Shown here: positions 12,638 to 24,258 of the stretch, in pieces
Position numbering within the stretch: position 1 is the first letter of the stretch
How the letters are laid out: each line of letters starts with the position of its first letter
DNA from: Heligmosomoides polygyrus polygyrus
Taxonomy: Eukaryota; Nematoda; Chromadorea; Rhabditida; Heligmosomidae
Reading direction: 5' to 3'
NCBI GenBank assembly: GCA_947396885.1
Contig: OX377205.1
Coordinates: 56,392,969-56,456,968, forward strand
Length of the DNA: 64,000 bases
Notes under the pieces: model-generated
What the model was told of the DNA's origin: nothing
The model's database searches: none
Seen by the model: the letters and a program-made list of their open reading frames with translations, nothing else
Program-made: the position numbers and the translations under genes

Positions 12638-13347
12638 AGCTGCTTCAACTGATTTTGTTTATTTCAACGGAAGCATCCTCAGTCTAAACCTGTTATTGTA
12701 GCTTGCAATCTACTCATCTTTATGGAGGGAAAATGACATAGAAAATTTACGTTTCGAGTTCACTTTGGGCATTTGTGTGTTGGTTGCAATTCATCAAAAC
12801 TGCAAGTGAACCTTGGTAAAGAGCACTCCCTGTCGCCGATTTTGGCTGCGAATATCTATGTCCTAAGAAAATGAGTTAGTCCAAAAATATGTTGGCTAAC
12901 CGTACCCAATGTAGAGACTCCAAGTATCAAATATCGAGGAGCAAGGTAATCAGATGCCCGAATTTCAGCTGGTTAAAGTGAAGACTTCTTTCAAAAGTGC
13001 GGCTGAGCTTCTACAGCGTTTCATGCTCAGCCTTTGCAGCATGAATGCTGGGAAGCCCAGAATTCATATTAAGTATTTTTCCGCTCAAAATTTTCAACCA
13101 GTCCAGACGCCAATATTTTGACGCACCAGATCGAGCGTCGATGTAGAGGTCTTCTTCGACCATAATTGCACTGACCTGACATGCCCTACAGAGACATTGC
13201 ACTCGGCTGCATGACCAACCCCTCACTTCTCTTTCTCGTATCTACGGGCCTGTTTGACCTTATGCAGCTCACCAAGATCGATCCGTGCTGTCAAATCTTG
13301 AGAACCTTTTGGGTTTTCTGGATCAACGACTGCATGGCCAGTAGCGA
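12638..13347. other. No gene recognised
   Basis: The segment between the gap and the long inverted repeat contains no supported feature. Confidence 0.5.
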
Positions 13348-13873
13348 CTGCATGGCCGAGTGGATAGCGAGTCGGACTTGTGGGTGGGGGTCGAAGGTTC
13401 GATTCCGGTGGTGTCCATGCGATTTGCTCTGTGGAGTACTTCCGTTTTTGCAACTGAAGAATACATTTTGGCTACGGTGGGGTACCGTATTCACTTGCTA
13501 ACCCCGCGACACGCAGCGGGCTCGAGAGCAATGGAGACAATCGACCGGGTGTGAGGTGGTGCCCGATTGGATAGTGGTGCGAATCGGACGGAAAAAGTGA
13601 TACTTAAAATCTTGCTTAAACCCTGGAGGTGTTTCTCACTGTCACCTCGTTTACTCATACGATCAACTAATATTGTTCTGACACCTCATCATGTGATCAT
13701 CATTTTTCTGATTTCTATATAGACTTCCTTCTATTAAACTCGCAACTCTCACTAATTCTACTTACTGTTACAAATCATAGTCATATTTTATCCAGCATTG
13801 ATAATAAAAAAAGGAGCACACCAAACAAACAACGGATGACAGCAACGGTATTAATGAAAACTCGACCCAGCTA
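13348..13873 (+). repeat. Long inverted repeat, left arm (tRNA-like head)
   Basis: This arm pairs with 14503-15021 with only scattered mismatches. Its outer end (13348-13420) resembles a tRNA gene: 5' GCATGG and 3' CCATGC could pair as an acceptor stem, with A-box TGGCCGAGTGG and a perfect B-box GGTTCGATTCC. The anticodon arm is poor, so it is a tRNA-derived promoter rather than a tRNA gene. Confidence 0.85.
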
Positions 13874-14267
13874 TACTACCCAGTCCCACATCATGCATAA
13901 AGATCAAGTTCCGACTTTTGTCAACGAGTGCATGATGGCAGGATATGTGCCTCCGCTGACCATTGTCCTTTTGGATACCTGGTCCGGGTTTAAAGATCAC
14001 GCCAACATCCTCTCTGGTGTCCCGGCCGGGAAGCAGCTGAAGTTGATGACCATACCACCTGGCGCAACGAGTCTCTGCCAACCGCTTGATGTCTACTTCT
14101 TTCGTCTTTTTAAGAGATTCATCCGGCGTATACATGAAGTTGTTATCCACACGAGGCCGGAATTCAACTGTTTCTCAAGAGACAACACCTTAAAGGTAGG
14201 AACGGTATCCGCAACTTTTATATTCTTCAATGGACCGAAATTATCGTTCCCAATTCAAAGGTGTTGA
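13874..14267 (+). pseudogene. pogo/Tigger-like DDE transposase fragment
   Basis: The open frame at 13836-14267 contains FVNECMMAGYVPP, LLDTWSGFKDH and then MTIPPGATSLCQPLDVYFFR. The last is the conserved end of the DDE_1 domain of pogo/Tigger-type cut-and-paste transposases (strand before the third acidic residue; QPLD signature). Only the C-terminal part of the catalytic core is present, with no DNA-binding domain. It lies in the loop between the long inverted arms, so the arms may be the terminal repeats of a deleted transposon. Confidence 0.7.
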
Positions 14268-14502
14268 GTCAAACATATCGGCAGTTTTGCGCCCCTGTGT
14301 TTCACCTGTGTTTTAAACACGCAGGTTTGCTGCCGGTTATATAGACACACACCGGACCATTTTCGGCGCCAACCGACTACGCATTTAACGAAGTGCCGGT
14401 CGAAGGACCGTGTCAAGGAGCAAATAACTGTACCTTCCATGCCTTTGTGCGTTGTTGCTGGTGTAACAAACACTTCTGTTTTAACTGCTTTATTGTGCCT
14501 GT

Positions 14503-15021
14503 TAGCTGGGTCGAGTTTTCATTAATACCGTTGCTGTCATCCGTTGTTTGTTTGGTGTGCTCCTTTTTTTATTATCAATGCTGGATAAAATATGCTATGA
14601 TTGGTAACAGTAAGTAGAATTAGTGAGAGTTGCGAATTTTAATAGAAGGAAGTCTATATAGAAATCAGAAAAATGATGATCACATGGTGAGGTGTCAGAA
14701 CAATATTAGTCGATCGTATGAGTAAACGAGGTGACAGTGAGAAACACCTCCAGGGTTTAAGCAAGATTTTAAGTATCACCTTTGATTCGCACCACTATCC
14801 AATCGGGCACCACCTCACACCCGGTCGATTGTCTCCATTGCTCTCGAGCCCGCTGTGTGTCGCGGGGTTAGCAAGTGAATACGGTACCCCACCGTAGCCA
14901 AAATGTATTCTTCAGTTGCAGAAACGGGAGTACTCCACAGAGCAAATCGCACGGACACCACCGGAATCGAACCTTCGACCCCCACCCACAAGTCCGACTC
15001 GCTATCCACTCGGCCATGCAG
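14503..15021 (-). repeat. Long inverted repeat, right arm (tRNA-like head)
   Basis: Reverse complement of the left arm. Homology stops sharply at the TAGCTGGG inner edge (14503) and just past the tRNA-like head (15021). The B-box is intact on the minus strand. Confidence 0.85.
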
Positions 15022-15134
15022 TAGCTGCCGTCATCGATGCGAATGAATCACTTGAATGCACACTGCATCTTCGTCTAGGAAACGTCGTTAATTATCATTT
15101 TATTTTTATTATAATCTAACTTTAATTTGAGCCC

Positions 15135-15385
15135 CAAACCTTTTGTAGGTTAAGTTCAGAGCTCGGCAGGGCCATTCCAGGTGTCACTTTTGCCTTATCA
15201 GCCCGCCCAGAAGTGATTCAGTTTTTTTGCCATTTTTGGACCACCCAGGGGCATTTAGCAAAAACGAAACATAGTTCTGTGATCCTCGTCCGATGCTCTA
15301 CAAGATCATATAGGTCTCATTCAGAATCTCCGGACCGAGTTCAGTGACCTCCCTCGTGAGTAGTGCGCTAGCTATGTCCCCCCCC
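15135..15385 (+). repeat. Diverged dispersed repeat, copy 2
   Basis: Collinear partner of 10755-11000, same orientation. Non-coding. Confidence 0.45.
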
Positions 15386-15515
15386 CCCCCCTATACTACC
15401 CCTCTCCTCTTTCTTCTTGGGTTGGTTAGTAATTACCCCCCCCCTTACTACACCCTTTCCCCTATTTTGTTCTGGGTTGGTTAGCAATTACACCCCTCCC
15501 CCCTTCATGGCAGAT
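15379..15515. repeat. C-rich short tandem duplication
   Basis: Two copies of a roughly 70-bp unit containing GGGTTGGTTAG and AATTAC followed by C runs. The next 300 bases (to 15840) are pyrimidine-rich and hold no gene. Confidence 0.6.
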
Positions 15516-15839
15516 GGGGATACTGCGAGACCTCCCAGGCAATGACAGCGCTCGCATGGGGTTGGCGCAGCGTGCACATAAGTCATACACATCCTCATCC
15601 CCTTTTTTTCCTTTTAGTAGTAGTTGGGGTTAGGTAAAAAAGGGGAGTGACCAGTTTTCTCATCAGCAATACAGGTTTTTTCATGTATCAGCATTACAGT
15701 TCCTTCCATTTGACTTCCATTTCCGTTTCCACATATCTTCTTATTGTAGTAGTTCCTCTCTAAATTCTTATTCGTTTCTCCCTAGTCTTCCCTATTCTTT
15801 TTTAGTTTATTTCGTAGTAGTATTAGTAGTTCACAACAC

Positions 15840-16825
15840 AACGTACCTGAGGAACTCATAGAGTGGGTGCGGATGCTCTACTCTTGCCCAAAGAGTCGAG
15901 TTCAAGCTGCAGCTGGAACCTCGATGCAGTTTCCCATCTCTTTCGGGGTACACCAAGGACTTGCGCTTTCTCCACTCCTCTTTGTTGTCATCATGAATGC
16001 CATTACGAGAGATCTTCACAAGCCTGTCCCATGGACATTGCTCTATGCTGATGACATGATGCTCGCTTGCGAAGATAAAGATGATCTCGAGCGGCAGGTG
16101 CAAGTTGGTGCGGCCGCCTGGCGATGTTCGGACTCAAATTGAACATCAAGAAGACCGAGTACCTAACGACTGACGCAAACGAGTCCGGCTCCATTAAGAT
16201 TGACGGCACTGAGCTTGCACGCACTTCGCTGTTTAAATACCTGGGATCAGCACTAGCGTCTGACGGCGGTCTGATGGTTGAAGTGAACTCACGCGTGAGT
16301 GCAGCTTGGTCCAAGTGGCGTTCGCTGACTGGTGTGCTCTGCGATAGGAAGATACCTGAGCACCTGATCGAAGATCTACAGAGCCGTCGTCCGGCCAGTA
16401 CCGATGTACGGCGCTGAGTGTTGGCCTGCCACTTATTAAGCTGAAACGCGCCTCAGCGTCATGGAGACGAAAATACTGCGCTGGACGGCTGGAGTCACGC
16501 GCATGGACCACATCCGAGATGATGCTATTCGGCAGAATTTCGGTGTCGCTCCGATAGCGGGCAAGATGCGCGAAGCTCGCTTGCGATGGTACGGAAACGT
16601 TCTGCGTGGGAAAGGAGACAGCGTCCTCAAGATAGGCCTTGAGTTGGAAGTGTCAGGAAATCGGCCTAGAGGACACTCGAAGCAGCGTTGGTCCGATACG
16701 TTACACATGGACATGAATGTAACTGGCGTCCACCCTGATGAAGCGCAGGATCGAGAAAGGTGGCCTCACGACACCAGGAGAGCGGACCCCGCTACGAAGC
16801 GGGACAAACGCTGAAGAAGAAGAAG
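15840..16825 (+). pseudogene. RTE family C retrotransposon, 3' half
   Basis: An open frame from about 15844 enters RT at its palm: VHQGLALSPLLF (motif 4 region) and LLYADDMMLA with the catalytic YADD near 16040. A frameshift near 16120 moves to LNIKKTEYLTT and the thumb/C-terminal domain FKYLGSALASDGG. Another frame from 16461 gives ILRWTAGVTRMDHIRDD, RLRWYGNVLRG and a terminus ending in RADPATKRDKR, then a GAAGAAGAAGAAG tail. The 5' half is missing (5' truncation) and at least two frameshifts are present. Fragments of the same family are at 24410-24570 and 31185-31250. Confidence 0.85.
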
Positions 16826-17290
16826 ATTAGTAGTTATTCAGTTTTCTCGTTTCATTTTCCTTCAAACAGTATCCCTTTCCATCTTTAAGTCCCCTTATTT
16901 AGTTTAGTTAGTTTCTTTAGTTCGTCATCCTTCCTAGTGGTTGTTAGTTTACACTTTAGTAGTATTTTAGTAGTTCTTCTTTTTTCTATCCTCTCCAGTT
17001 GTCTTTCCCCGGCTATCCTGCTTATATATTCCATCATGTTCTCTTTGAATCTCACGCGTCGCGAAGGGTACCCCAGCAAGGGGCCCCGTATGTCGTTTAG
17101 ACGTGTTTCAGGCAAACCCGCAGTCGAGTTGTTCACCATGTCAACCATCGAGCGACCAAGGCACAGATCAAGAAGACCGTCAACACGCTGAGAAAGGCCC
17201 TGGAAGAAGCGAATGGCAACTGCTCCGTCCGGGGCAGATGGCAACTGCCCCGGACGGAGCCCGAGCCAGCCAGGACGAGTCGACAGGAAG
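16826..17290. other. Unassigned sequence with a strong hairpin
   Basis: AT-rich sequence and then a GC-rich stretch leading into the next RTE. It contains the perfect inverted repeat 17222-17260, listed separately. Confidence 0.5.
17222..17260. repeat. Perfect 16-bp stem, 7-nt loop hairpin
   Basis: GCTCCGTCCGGGGCAG (17222-17237) and its exact reverse complement (17245-17260) flank ATGGCAA. It sits at the 5' edge of the RTE family A copy. Confidence 0.9.
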
Positions 17291-19610
17291 CAAGCGTGGA
17301 TTCAACACCAAGACCATCCATGGAAACTCACAGTTCCAGAAGCCTCCCTCTCTACGATGGACCTGGGAATCCCCCGGTGGCCAGTTCCACAACGAGATCG
17401 ACCACATTATCTTCAATCGCAAGTATTGCCTGACTGACGTCTCCGTTGTCCCCAAGTTCTACACGGGGTCGGACCACCGCCTCCTTCGCGCCAGGTTTCG
17501 CTTTTCGCGTCAAGGAGGGAAGGCCGCAAAGTTCAAGAAGAGGAATCCCAGAACGACCATCAACTGGGACATCTATACCTCTCTTGTCGGCCTTTGGGTA
17601 GATGCCGTCATGGACAACGTCGATGAGGAATATGACCGCTTCGTGCACCATCTCCACGATAGTGCTAAGGAAGCTGAGAGCTTGAAGACTACCAAGAGAC
17701 GCCTGTCTCCGGAAACTCTCGAGCTCATACGCCAGCGTGGAGCAGCACGAGAGTCAGGCAACTACCAGCTCACGTCCGAGCTTGCAAAGCTATGCAGAAC
17801 GGCGATAAAGGAAGATCTCAAGGAGAGAAGGGCGGAAGTGCTGGCAGAAGCAGTAGAGGCAGGATTGAGCATCCGCAATGCCCGCCGGAACTTCGCCATC
17901 TTTAACAACACCAAGACGACCGCTCTCCGACGACCTGACGGAACCGTCACCTCTTCCAGAGGGAACATGGAGAAGGTCATCCACGACCTCTACTCCGATC
18001 TCTTCGATGGCCACGTCCACCTGCCCCCATGCCATCTTCCGCAGGATGGATACGTCGTTCCCTCTGTTCTCCCTTCCGAGATCCGACACGCCATCTCGTC
18101 GGTGAAGAAACGTACAGCACCCGGCCCTGACAGGATCAGACCCGAACACCTAAAGAACCTCCCGCCAGCACTCATCAACACCCTGGCGCGGCTCTTCTGG
18201 CGCTACCTGTCGGAGTGCAAGGTTCCATCTCAGTGGAAGACCAGCAAGACCGTCTTGAGTACAAGAAGGGAGACGTGCACGGCATTGGCAACTATCGCCC
18301 GATCTGCCTGCTGTCCGTAGTCTACTAGCTGTTCACTCGAGTGGTCCTGAATGGGATCAGTAGAACGCTGGACGAAGGACAGCCATGCGAACAAGCAGGA
18401 TTTCTGAGAGGATTCAGCACGATCGACCACATACACACCATTACGAAGCTCATCGAAGTGTCGCGAGAGTACAAGCTGCCGCTGTGCCTTACGTCCATCG
18501 ACCTGAAGAAGGCATTCGACTCCGTCGAGAGTGAAGCGGTCATCGACGCCCTGCTCACGCAGGGTGTTCCTACTCAGTACATCAGAGTCCTTCGAGAGGT
18601 GTACAGTGGATTCACGACCAAGATTTCACCATTCTACAACGACGTCGTCATCGAAGTAAAGAGAGGGGTTCGGCAGGGGGATACCATATACCCGAATTTC
18701 TTCAGCGCCACCCTCAAAAACGTCATGCGCGAACTTGAATGGGAAGACATGGGAGTGAAGGTCAACGGCCGGCAACTACATCATCTTCGCTTCGCTGACG
18801 ACATCGTGCTCATAACACCGAGCATCAGCCAGGCGGAGCGAATGCTGGCCGACTTCGATCGTGTATAAAAGTTGGACTGCAGCTGAATCTTACGAAGACG
18901 ATGTTCATGAGGAACGGACAAGTTTCTGAGATCCATTCTCGCTTAAAGGAACGAACATCTTCGAATGTTCCAGCTACGTCTATCTGGGTCGCGAAGTCAA
19001 TATTGTCAACGACCTAGCGCCAGAGCTGAGCAGGAGGAAACGAGCGGCTTGGGGAGCTTTCAAGAGCGTCGAAGAAGTCGCGAAGAAGACGAAGAACGTT
19101 CGACTCCGTGCCCACCTATTCGACTCCACTGTTCTTCCTGCCCTAACATACGCCTCAGAGACCTGGGCTATACGAAAGCAGGATGAACACGCGATCAGCG
19201 TCGCGTAGCGTGGAATCGAGAGGACGATGCTCGGAGTGACACGACTCACGCAAGTGAGAGAAGGCCTCCGGAGTTCCGAGCTTCGCCGACGTTTGAAGAT
19301 CAGAGACGCTGTCGAGTGGCCCAAGTTGTCGAAAATTAGGTGGGCCGGCCACGTAATGCGCTTCACAGACACCCGCTGGACGAGAGCCGTTACCGACTGG
19401 ATTCCGCGGGATGTCAAGAGAACACCGGGACGTCCACCAATGCGTTGGTCGGACTTCTTCGTGAAAGCCCTAAACGACCGATATGACGCTCTTCGTGTCC
19501 CTCGAGCGAGGAGGATCCATTGGACCACTCTGGCACGCGACAAGGACGAATGGAGACGCTGCTGGCGCCCGCTCGAGCAAGTCGATGATCAACGGGACGA
19601 CAGGTGATAC
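17290..19610 (+). pseudogene. RTE family A retrotransposon, endonuclease end to 3' terminus
   Basis: The endonuclease C-terminus (RWTWESPGG, NEIDHIIF, GSDHRLLRARF, 17340-17500) leads through an alpha-helical linker to the RT N-terminus (17900-18260; TAPGPDRIRPEHLKN). A stop/frameshift at about 18318-18340 precedes the RT core (18341-18868) with [38 protein letters not shown] and catalytic [12 protein letters not shown] stop at 18868 is followed by the C-terminal region to RCWRPLEQ near 19590. It is 5'-truncated within the endonuclease and not functional. Family A copies also lie at 1795-2388 and 25285-26700. Confidence 0.88.
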
Positions 19611-19639
19611 AGGTGATACAGGTGGTCGAAAAAAACGTG

Positions 19640-19890
19640 TCGTGTTGAGCGCGAAGATCATGACGCCCTGCCGCCCCACGGCGGATGTGGGGGGGGGGGT
19701 GGGCGTAGTAGTAGTGTTGTAGCTTCTGTTGTAGCAGGAGCATGAACGTGGGTTCAAATCCTCCTTGTGCTGGTGTTTTTGCAATTTGCCACTTATCGTC
19801 AGTGCGACCTTTTGTCCCCATTTCGAACACATTTTTTTGAGCAAAAACACGGCAACAAATTTCGTTTACGTTCATCGAGCTCTTTGAAAG
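19640..19890 (+). repeat. SINE-like repeat, inverted pair, left copy
   Basis: This is an inverted partner of 20360-20605. It contains GCGCGAAG...GCCCTGC, a G-run, and a tRNA-like B-box GGTTCAAATCC at about 19752, ending towards TTTACGTTCATCGAGCT. The A-box region is weak. Confidence 0.7.
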
Positions 19891-20024
19891 TGGAAAGGTG
19901 AGAATTCTTGCCTGCCAGGTTAAGCAAGCAAAAGACTGATTCGTGATCGGCACCCCAAATAACCCTCACGCACAGAGTTTGGGCAAAATTGGTGCTTCTG
20001 ACCTCACCTCAAGGGCCTAGAGCG

Positions 20025-20080
20025 GGCTTCGCACCTCAATCTTCATGGTCAAACGAGGGCGGTCATTGAGGTGCGAAGCC
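20025..20080. repeat. Perfect 16-bp stem hairpin
   Basis: GGCTTCGCACCTCAAT (20025-20040) and its exact reverse complement (20065-20080) enclose a 24-nt loop. It lies near the midpoint between the two inverted SINE copies, so it may be the core of the same palindromic unit or a separate small foldback element. Confidence 0.9.
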
Positions 20081-20359
20081 AATCGAGGTAGAAACCAACT
20101 GAATACGTTGAGGGGTAGAGGACACCACAGAAAGTAAAATATTGGTGCTACTACGTCCTTTTTTTTGAACGGGTGATGGAGAGAAGCGTAGATGTTCAGT
20201 TTGTGAGCAGAGTATTTCGCTTGCATGCATTTTCGCAATCTTCCATCGTTCTTGAGGAAGGTTGGTACATCATTAGCTATTTTTACCAGTTGGTTACTAT
20301 GTTTTTGACTCCATCCTTGTAATGAATATAATAGAATTTGCTATCTACAACACCTTATC

Positions 20360-20605
20360 ATCTAGAAGCAGCTCGATGAACGTAAACGACATTTGTTGCC
20401 GTGCTTTTGTTCAAAAATGTGTTGTAAATGGGCATAAAGGGTCCAACTGACGATAAATCGCAAAATGCAAAAGCACCAGTACAAGGGGGAATCATACCCA
20501 CGACCTTGTTCCTGTGAAGCTACACACTAGTACTGCGCCAACCGCCCGCATCCGCCGTGGGGCAGCAGGGCCTCATGAACTTCGCGCTCACGCATCCACA
20601 CGCTT
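20360..20605 (-). repeat. SINE-like repeat, inverted pair, right copy
   Basis: Reverse-complement partner of 19640-19890 (AGCTCGATGAACGTAAACGA ... GGGCATAAAGGGTCC ... CATCCGCCGTGGGGCAG). Together they make a foldback of about 965 bp. Confidence 0.7.
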
Positions 20606-20637
20606 TTTTTTCGACCACAGCAGAGCATCCATTTCAA

Positions 20638-21470
20638 GTCGAATTGGACACCTTTCAAATCAAATTGGACAGTCTTCTACGCTAACCTAAGACTTTTCAA
20701 ATCAAAGAAAACTCTTCCAATTTGGAATGAGCTTCTTCTACATTAAACTAGATACTATCAGAAAATGTTAAAATCATTTTTTGTGCAAGGAAAATTGCAG
20801 TATAACTCAATTTACTTTCCAATAAGAGAACACATAGTTTGAAACTTTATGAAAAACTTATTTTTTATGGAAAAACAATTAATTGTTTTGAAGAGCAAGA
20901 AGGCGGCCACTTTACCAACGTTGCCAAAACAGAGATTGCGCCACGCTCCCGTCCGAAACTGTGCGATTTTTATTCGATTGATAGCAACATTTCTGTTTGC
21001 ATGCAGTGTCACACTTGCAAGCGGTGCAACGTAAACAATTGTTTAAAAAACACAGTTATCCTAACTTTCTTGCCGCACGTAAGCAGACACTATCAATCAA
21101 ATTGACATTGCGACTTGCTTTTCGAATGCATGGAACGATCCAGTCTTCTAAGGCATCACTTGATTGCTGCCTTGCTGCGCTTCTATCCAAAATTTAATTT
21201 ATTATTTTTTCTCAGAAAATTTCGTTTTTATAAACTTATTGCACATGCTGGGACAGCTGAACTAAAAAAATCGAAGAAAGTTCTACCAAAGCTTTTTTAC
21301 AAAAATTATTCTAATAGTAAGCATTTTAATGAGTCTGTGGTTTAAGTTGCCCCAGGTAGTTTCGATTTGGAAGAGTTTTCTTTGATTTGAAAAGTTTTAG
21401 GTTAGCTTAGAAGAGTATCCAATTTGTCGTGAAAAGTATTCAATTTGATGTGAAAAGTGTCCAATTCGAC
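20638..21470. mobile_element. Non-autonomous TIR element, copy 2 (about 0.83 kb)
   Basis: Perfect 14-bp terminal inverted repeats: GTCGAATTGGACAC at 20638-20651 and its reverse complement at 21457-21470. Further AATTGGAC subterminal repeats lie inside both ends. It belongs to the same family as 2435-3191 but in the other orientation. There is no transposase, so it would depend on an enzyme encoded elsewhere. Confidence 0.8.
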
Positions 21471-22531
21471 GAGAAAATGGCAGTATGTTAAGTGTGGGAG
21501 AGTGACTGCTTAACAACCAGAGTTACACCTCCTCCCCTTCTATCTGTATGATCATATCGAAGTAGAAGCGATCGAGCGGCAGAATCACCCAACGATAAGA
21601 TTTAGCCGCTAGTAATATCACTGACCAACCAGGTTTCGGGCAGAAACACCAAATCTACTTCATATTTCTTAAGTAAAAAGGGAACTGCATTTCATTTCAG
21701 TAAAAAGGGAACCAAGGAGCGTATATTAGCGAGGAAGCACGTTAGACTGTCGGTCTAAATCCAATGGCGGTACGTCGTCTTTCCAGACGAAAAAAGGCAC
21801 TAGCAGAGCGGATTACTCCTCTTCATATAGGTAGGTGTTCCAGGTTAACCAAACGATTTACGGTTCGCTTTTGAATGGCCGCTGCTTCTGTATTGTAAAC
21901 GTAAAAAGAGCTCGCTAAGCAATGTGGAAGGGCGTGGCGCTCCCCTTAGGGATTTGTTAATTTGCATCATCTCTTTTACCCGCACTCCCTTGTCCTCCCT
22001 CCTATCTTCCCCCAATTTTACAAAATCTTGCGACCGAAGTATGTTCTGCTCAGACCCGACATTAGCGCTTATCCTGGAATAGTACCTTCAACATCCTAGA
22101 ACAGCAGATTAGCATCAAGCTCTCCACAAAGTAACTGATGCTTCTTTGCTCAGCGGCGCGGCGTGTCCTTTGAGAGGTTCGTTGCGCTGCTGTCGATGGC
22201 GTCGTGGTTCGAGGCTGTTTCTGAGTGCTACCTGTGTTTTTGAGCGCTAATCGGCTTTCGCACCGGAGGATTTGCATGAGCAGGTACTGTCGGAGGTGCT
22301 CCAGCGCCGGCGACCGACAGCGCCTGCTTGACTCTCCAGGCGGAAAGGGCCAGCGCAGCCACTCTCTCCGGCACGTTATCCTTCTCGGCCTCCAAAGACG
22401 TCGATCTGGTCGGGGAGTTGCGCATCTTCTGCATGTTTCCGCTGTTTTCGCTAATCTCCTCCGTCCTACTTCTGCTCCTTACCCCGCTGACTGCACATTC
22501 TCGGATTCCGACAAGTCACAGGGGGACGATC
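21471..22531. other. No gene recognised
   Basis: Unassigned. The frame at 22225-22650 overlaps a MITE and has no motif. Confidence 0.5.
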
Positions 22532-22738
22532 AGGAGGTACACCCGCCTCCTGCTGAGGGGCGTACGATCTTCCCCTCATCCCCCTTGCTCACCCACCCCA
22601 ACCCCCTAGGCTTGACCGAGAGTCTACCGGCTGCCTTACGAAACCCTTGACGCGCACATCAAAAGTTTCCGGTCCGCACAACAACGGATGTACCTCCTGG
22701 CGCCACGCCCCTCAGCAGGGCGTGGGTGTACCTCCTGT
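22532..22738. mobile_element. Short TIR MITE, copy 1 (about 207 bp)
   Basis: The ends are inverted (AGGAGGTACACCC at the left, GGGTGTACCTCCT at the right), and CCTCCTGCTGAGGGGCG / CGCCCCTCAGCAGGGCG lies just inside. A second copy in the opposite orientation is at 28453-28655. Confidence 0.75.
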
Positions 22739-23364
22739 CGTGCTGCCGGAGTCCACCGAAACCGGCACATTACAAAGTATCACCAAGTATGTGAAGAAGC
22801 TCCAACATCGCGCTTCTTTTATAAATATGTAAGCGTTGGCGATGGAGGTAGAAATGGACTTGTAAACCGTTTTAATGTTCTGTCCAGGGCATGACCAAAG
22901 TAGCTAAGAATTCACCACTCTAGACAGGAAAAGGAGTTCGCTATGAGAGCTCTGCTAAAGCACTGAAAAGCAGCCAACACTTTTCTCGCGCCCGAAATCA
23001 TTCAGCCACAGCAACATGGTGGCCTGAATCCAACACGAAAAAGGCGGCTCACTCAACTAATGGCTGCAGGGTGTAAGAAGTTCATTTCCTCTCCGACGAA
23101 CTAACTAGGAACCACCCTCCTCTATGTTCCCTGCACCTGCCAGAACCACGCGTTATTCCTTATAGCTCGGACATGGGAAACTCATACCAATTCTGTCGGT
23201 GTGGCAAAGCGATCAAAAACGGACCCCGTATTCAGAACTCTTACACTGCTTTTGTAACGATGTTTTTCTGCGATGTGAGAATCAAGCTGTTTTCCCTAAG
23301 CCTCAAGTTGTTGTTGCTGAGGTTATATTATGTTGTAGCAAACCTTTTCTCTAGCGCAGAACTC
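22739..23364. other. No gene recognised
   Basis: Short chance frames only. Confidence 0.5.
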
Positions 23365-23450
23365 TAGCGCTAGTCGGGACTCGAACCCGAACTCCTGATT
23401 ATCGGGAAAGACCTCACCGACGCTGACCAGACCCACGACACTTCATGGGA
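23365..23450 (-). repeat. tRNA-Ile-like sequence (SINE head or tRNA pseudogene)
   Basis: On the minus strand it has A-box-like TGGTCAGCGTCGG, a possible GAT anticodon in CCCGATAATCAGG, and a T arm with perfect stem TCGGG/CCCGA around TTCGAGT. The acceptor stem does not pair, so I do not call a functional tRNA. Confidence 0.5.
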
Positions 23451-23609
23451 GCAATCAGAGTGCTGACATCACCAGTTGAGCTGGAGGTCTTGAGAGAAGT
23501 GTGATTCGCCCTGTAAGTCTCTAATGGCTGGTTCTGTGGTTATAAACCGTTGCATCGCTAATTAGTTGCGACCAAGGATGGTGTCGTGGATGCTGCGTTC
23601 GATCGAACA

Positions 23610-23675
23610 GCTCCGGTGGTGTAGTGGCGCAGCATCCCGCCTAGTGCAGGTTCAAGTCCCGCCTGGCGTCAGATT
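23610..23675 (+). repeat. tRNA-like sequence (SINE head)
   Basis: A-box-like TGGTGTAGTGGC and B-box GGTTCAAGTCC at tRNA-like spacing. The T stem has one mismatch and no acceptor stem is evident. Confidence 0.45.
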
Positions 23676-24258
23676 TTGGTCTCAACAAAGCTTCGTTATA
23701 ACAGCGTATAACCTCAGTAGTAGCCACTTGAGGCCTAAGTAAAGTAATTTGAGCCTCACGCACCAGCTCAGATCAGCACTAACCCTGGAGAGCTATTAGC
23801 GTACCACTGGCGTGGACCACAGGCACGCTGGCTACGTGAAGGTTTCTGAACTACTGCTGCTAAAACAACAACTTGACTGCTGACTTCTTTTAACTCCCTG
23901 TCCACAGAATCTTCAACAGTGTACTTTATGCACAGGCCCAACTCGCTCATAAATATGTCGTTTTCATCTGATGCAGTATGTTTCAAAGAAATGTTGTTCA
24001 TGTATTCATGTAGAAATGATTGACCCTTTCAAGTTGCAAGGCAAACTTTGAGCTTTCACCAAACTAATGCTTCGGCAGCTTCTTTAGTATGCTCCGCGTA
24101 AATTGTCAAATGACCATCTTCCCCTGGGATTTGCCATCTAAGACCTAGTAAGCATTGAGCAGACAAATGAGCATTTTCTTGCGCTTCCTGACTCGACTTG
24201 ACATATTTCTCAAACTAATCACTACGAGGAGGGACATTTCTACTCTGCGAGAATTCTG
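23676..24258. other. No gene recognised
   Basis: Possibly SINE body next to the tRNA-like head. No motif in the short frames. Confidence 0.4.

Noticed and set aside
13348..13420. Functional tRNA gene
   Set aside because: A/B boxes and an acceptor-like pairing are present, but the anticodon and T arms do not fold well and the unit is repeated in inverted copies; treated as tRNA-derived promoter.
22225..22650. 141-codon frame
   Set aside because: It overlaps a MITE and the pyrimidine-rich flank, with conflicting frames and no motif.
23365..23450. Functional tRNA-Ile
   Set aside because: Good T arm but no acceptor stem.
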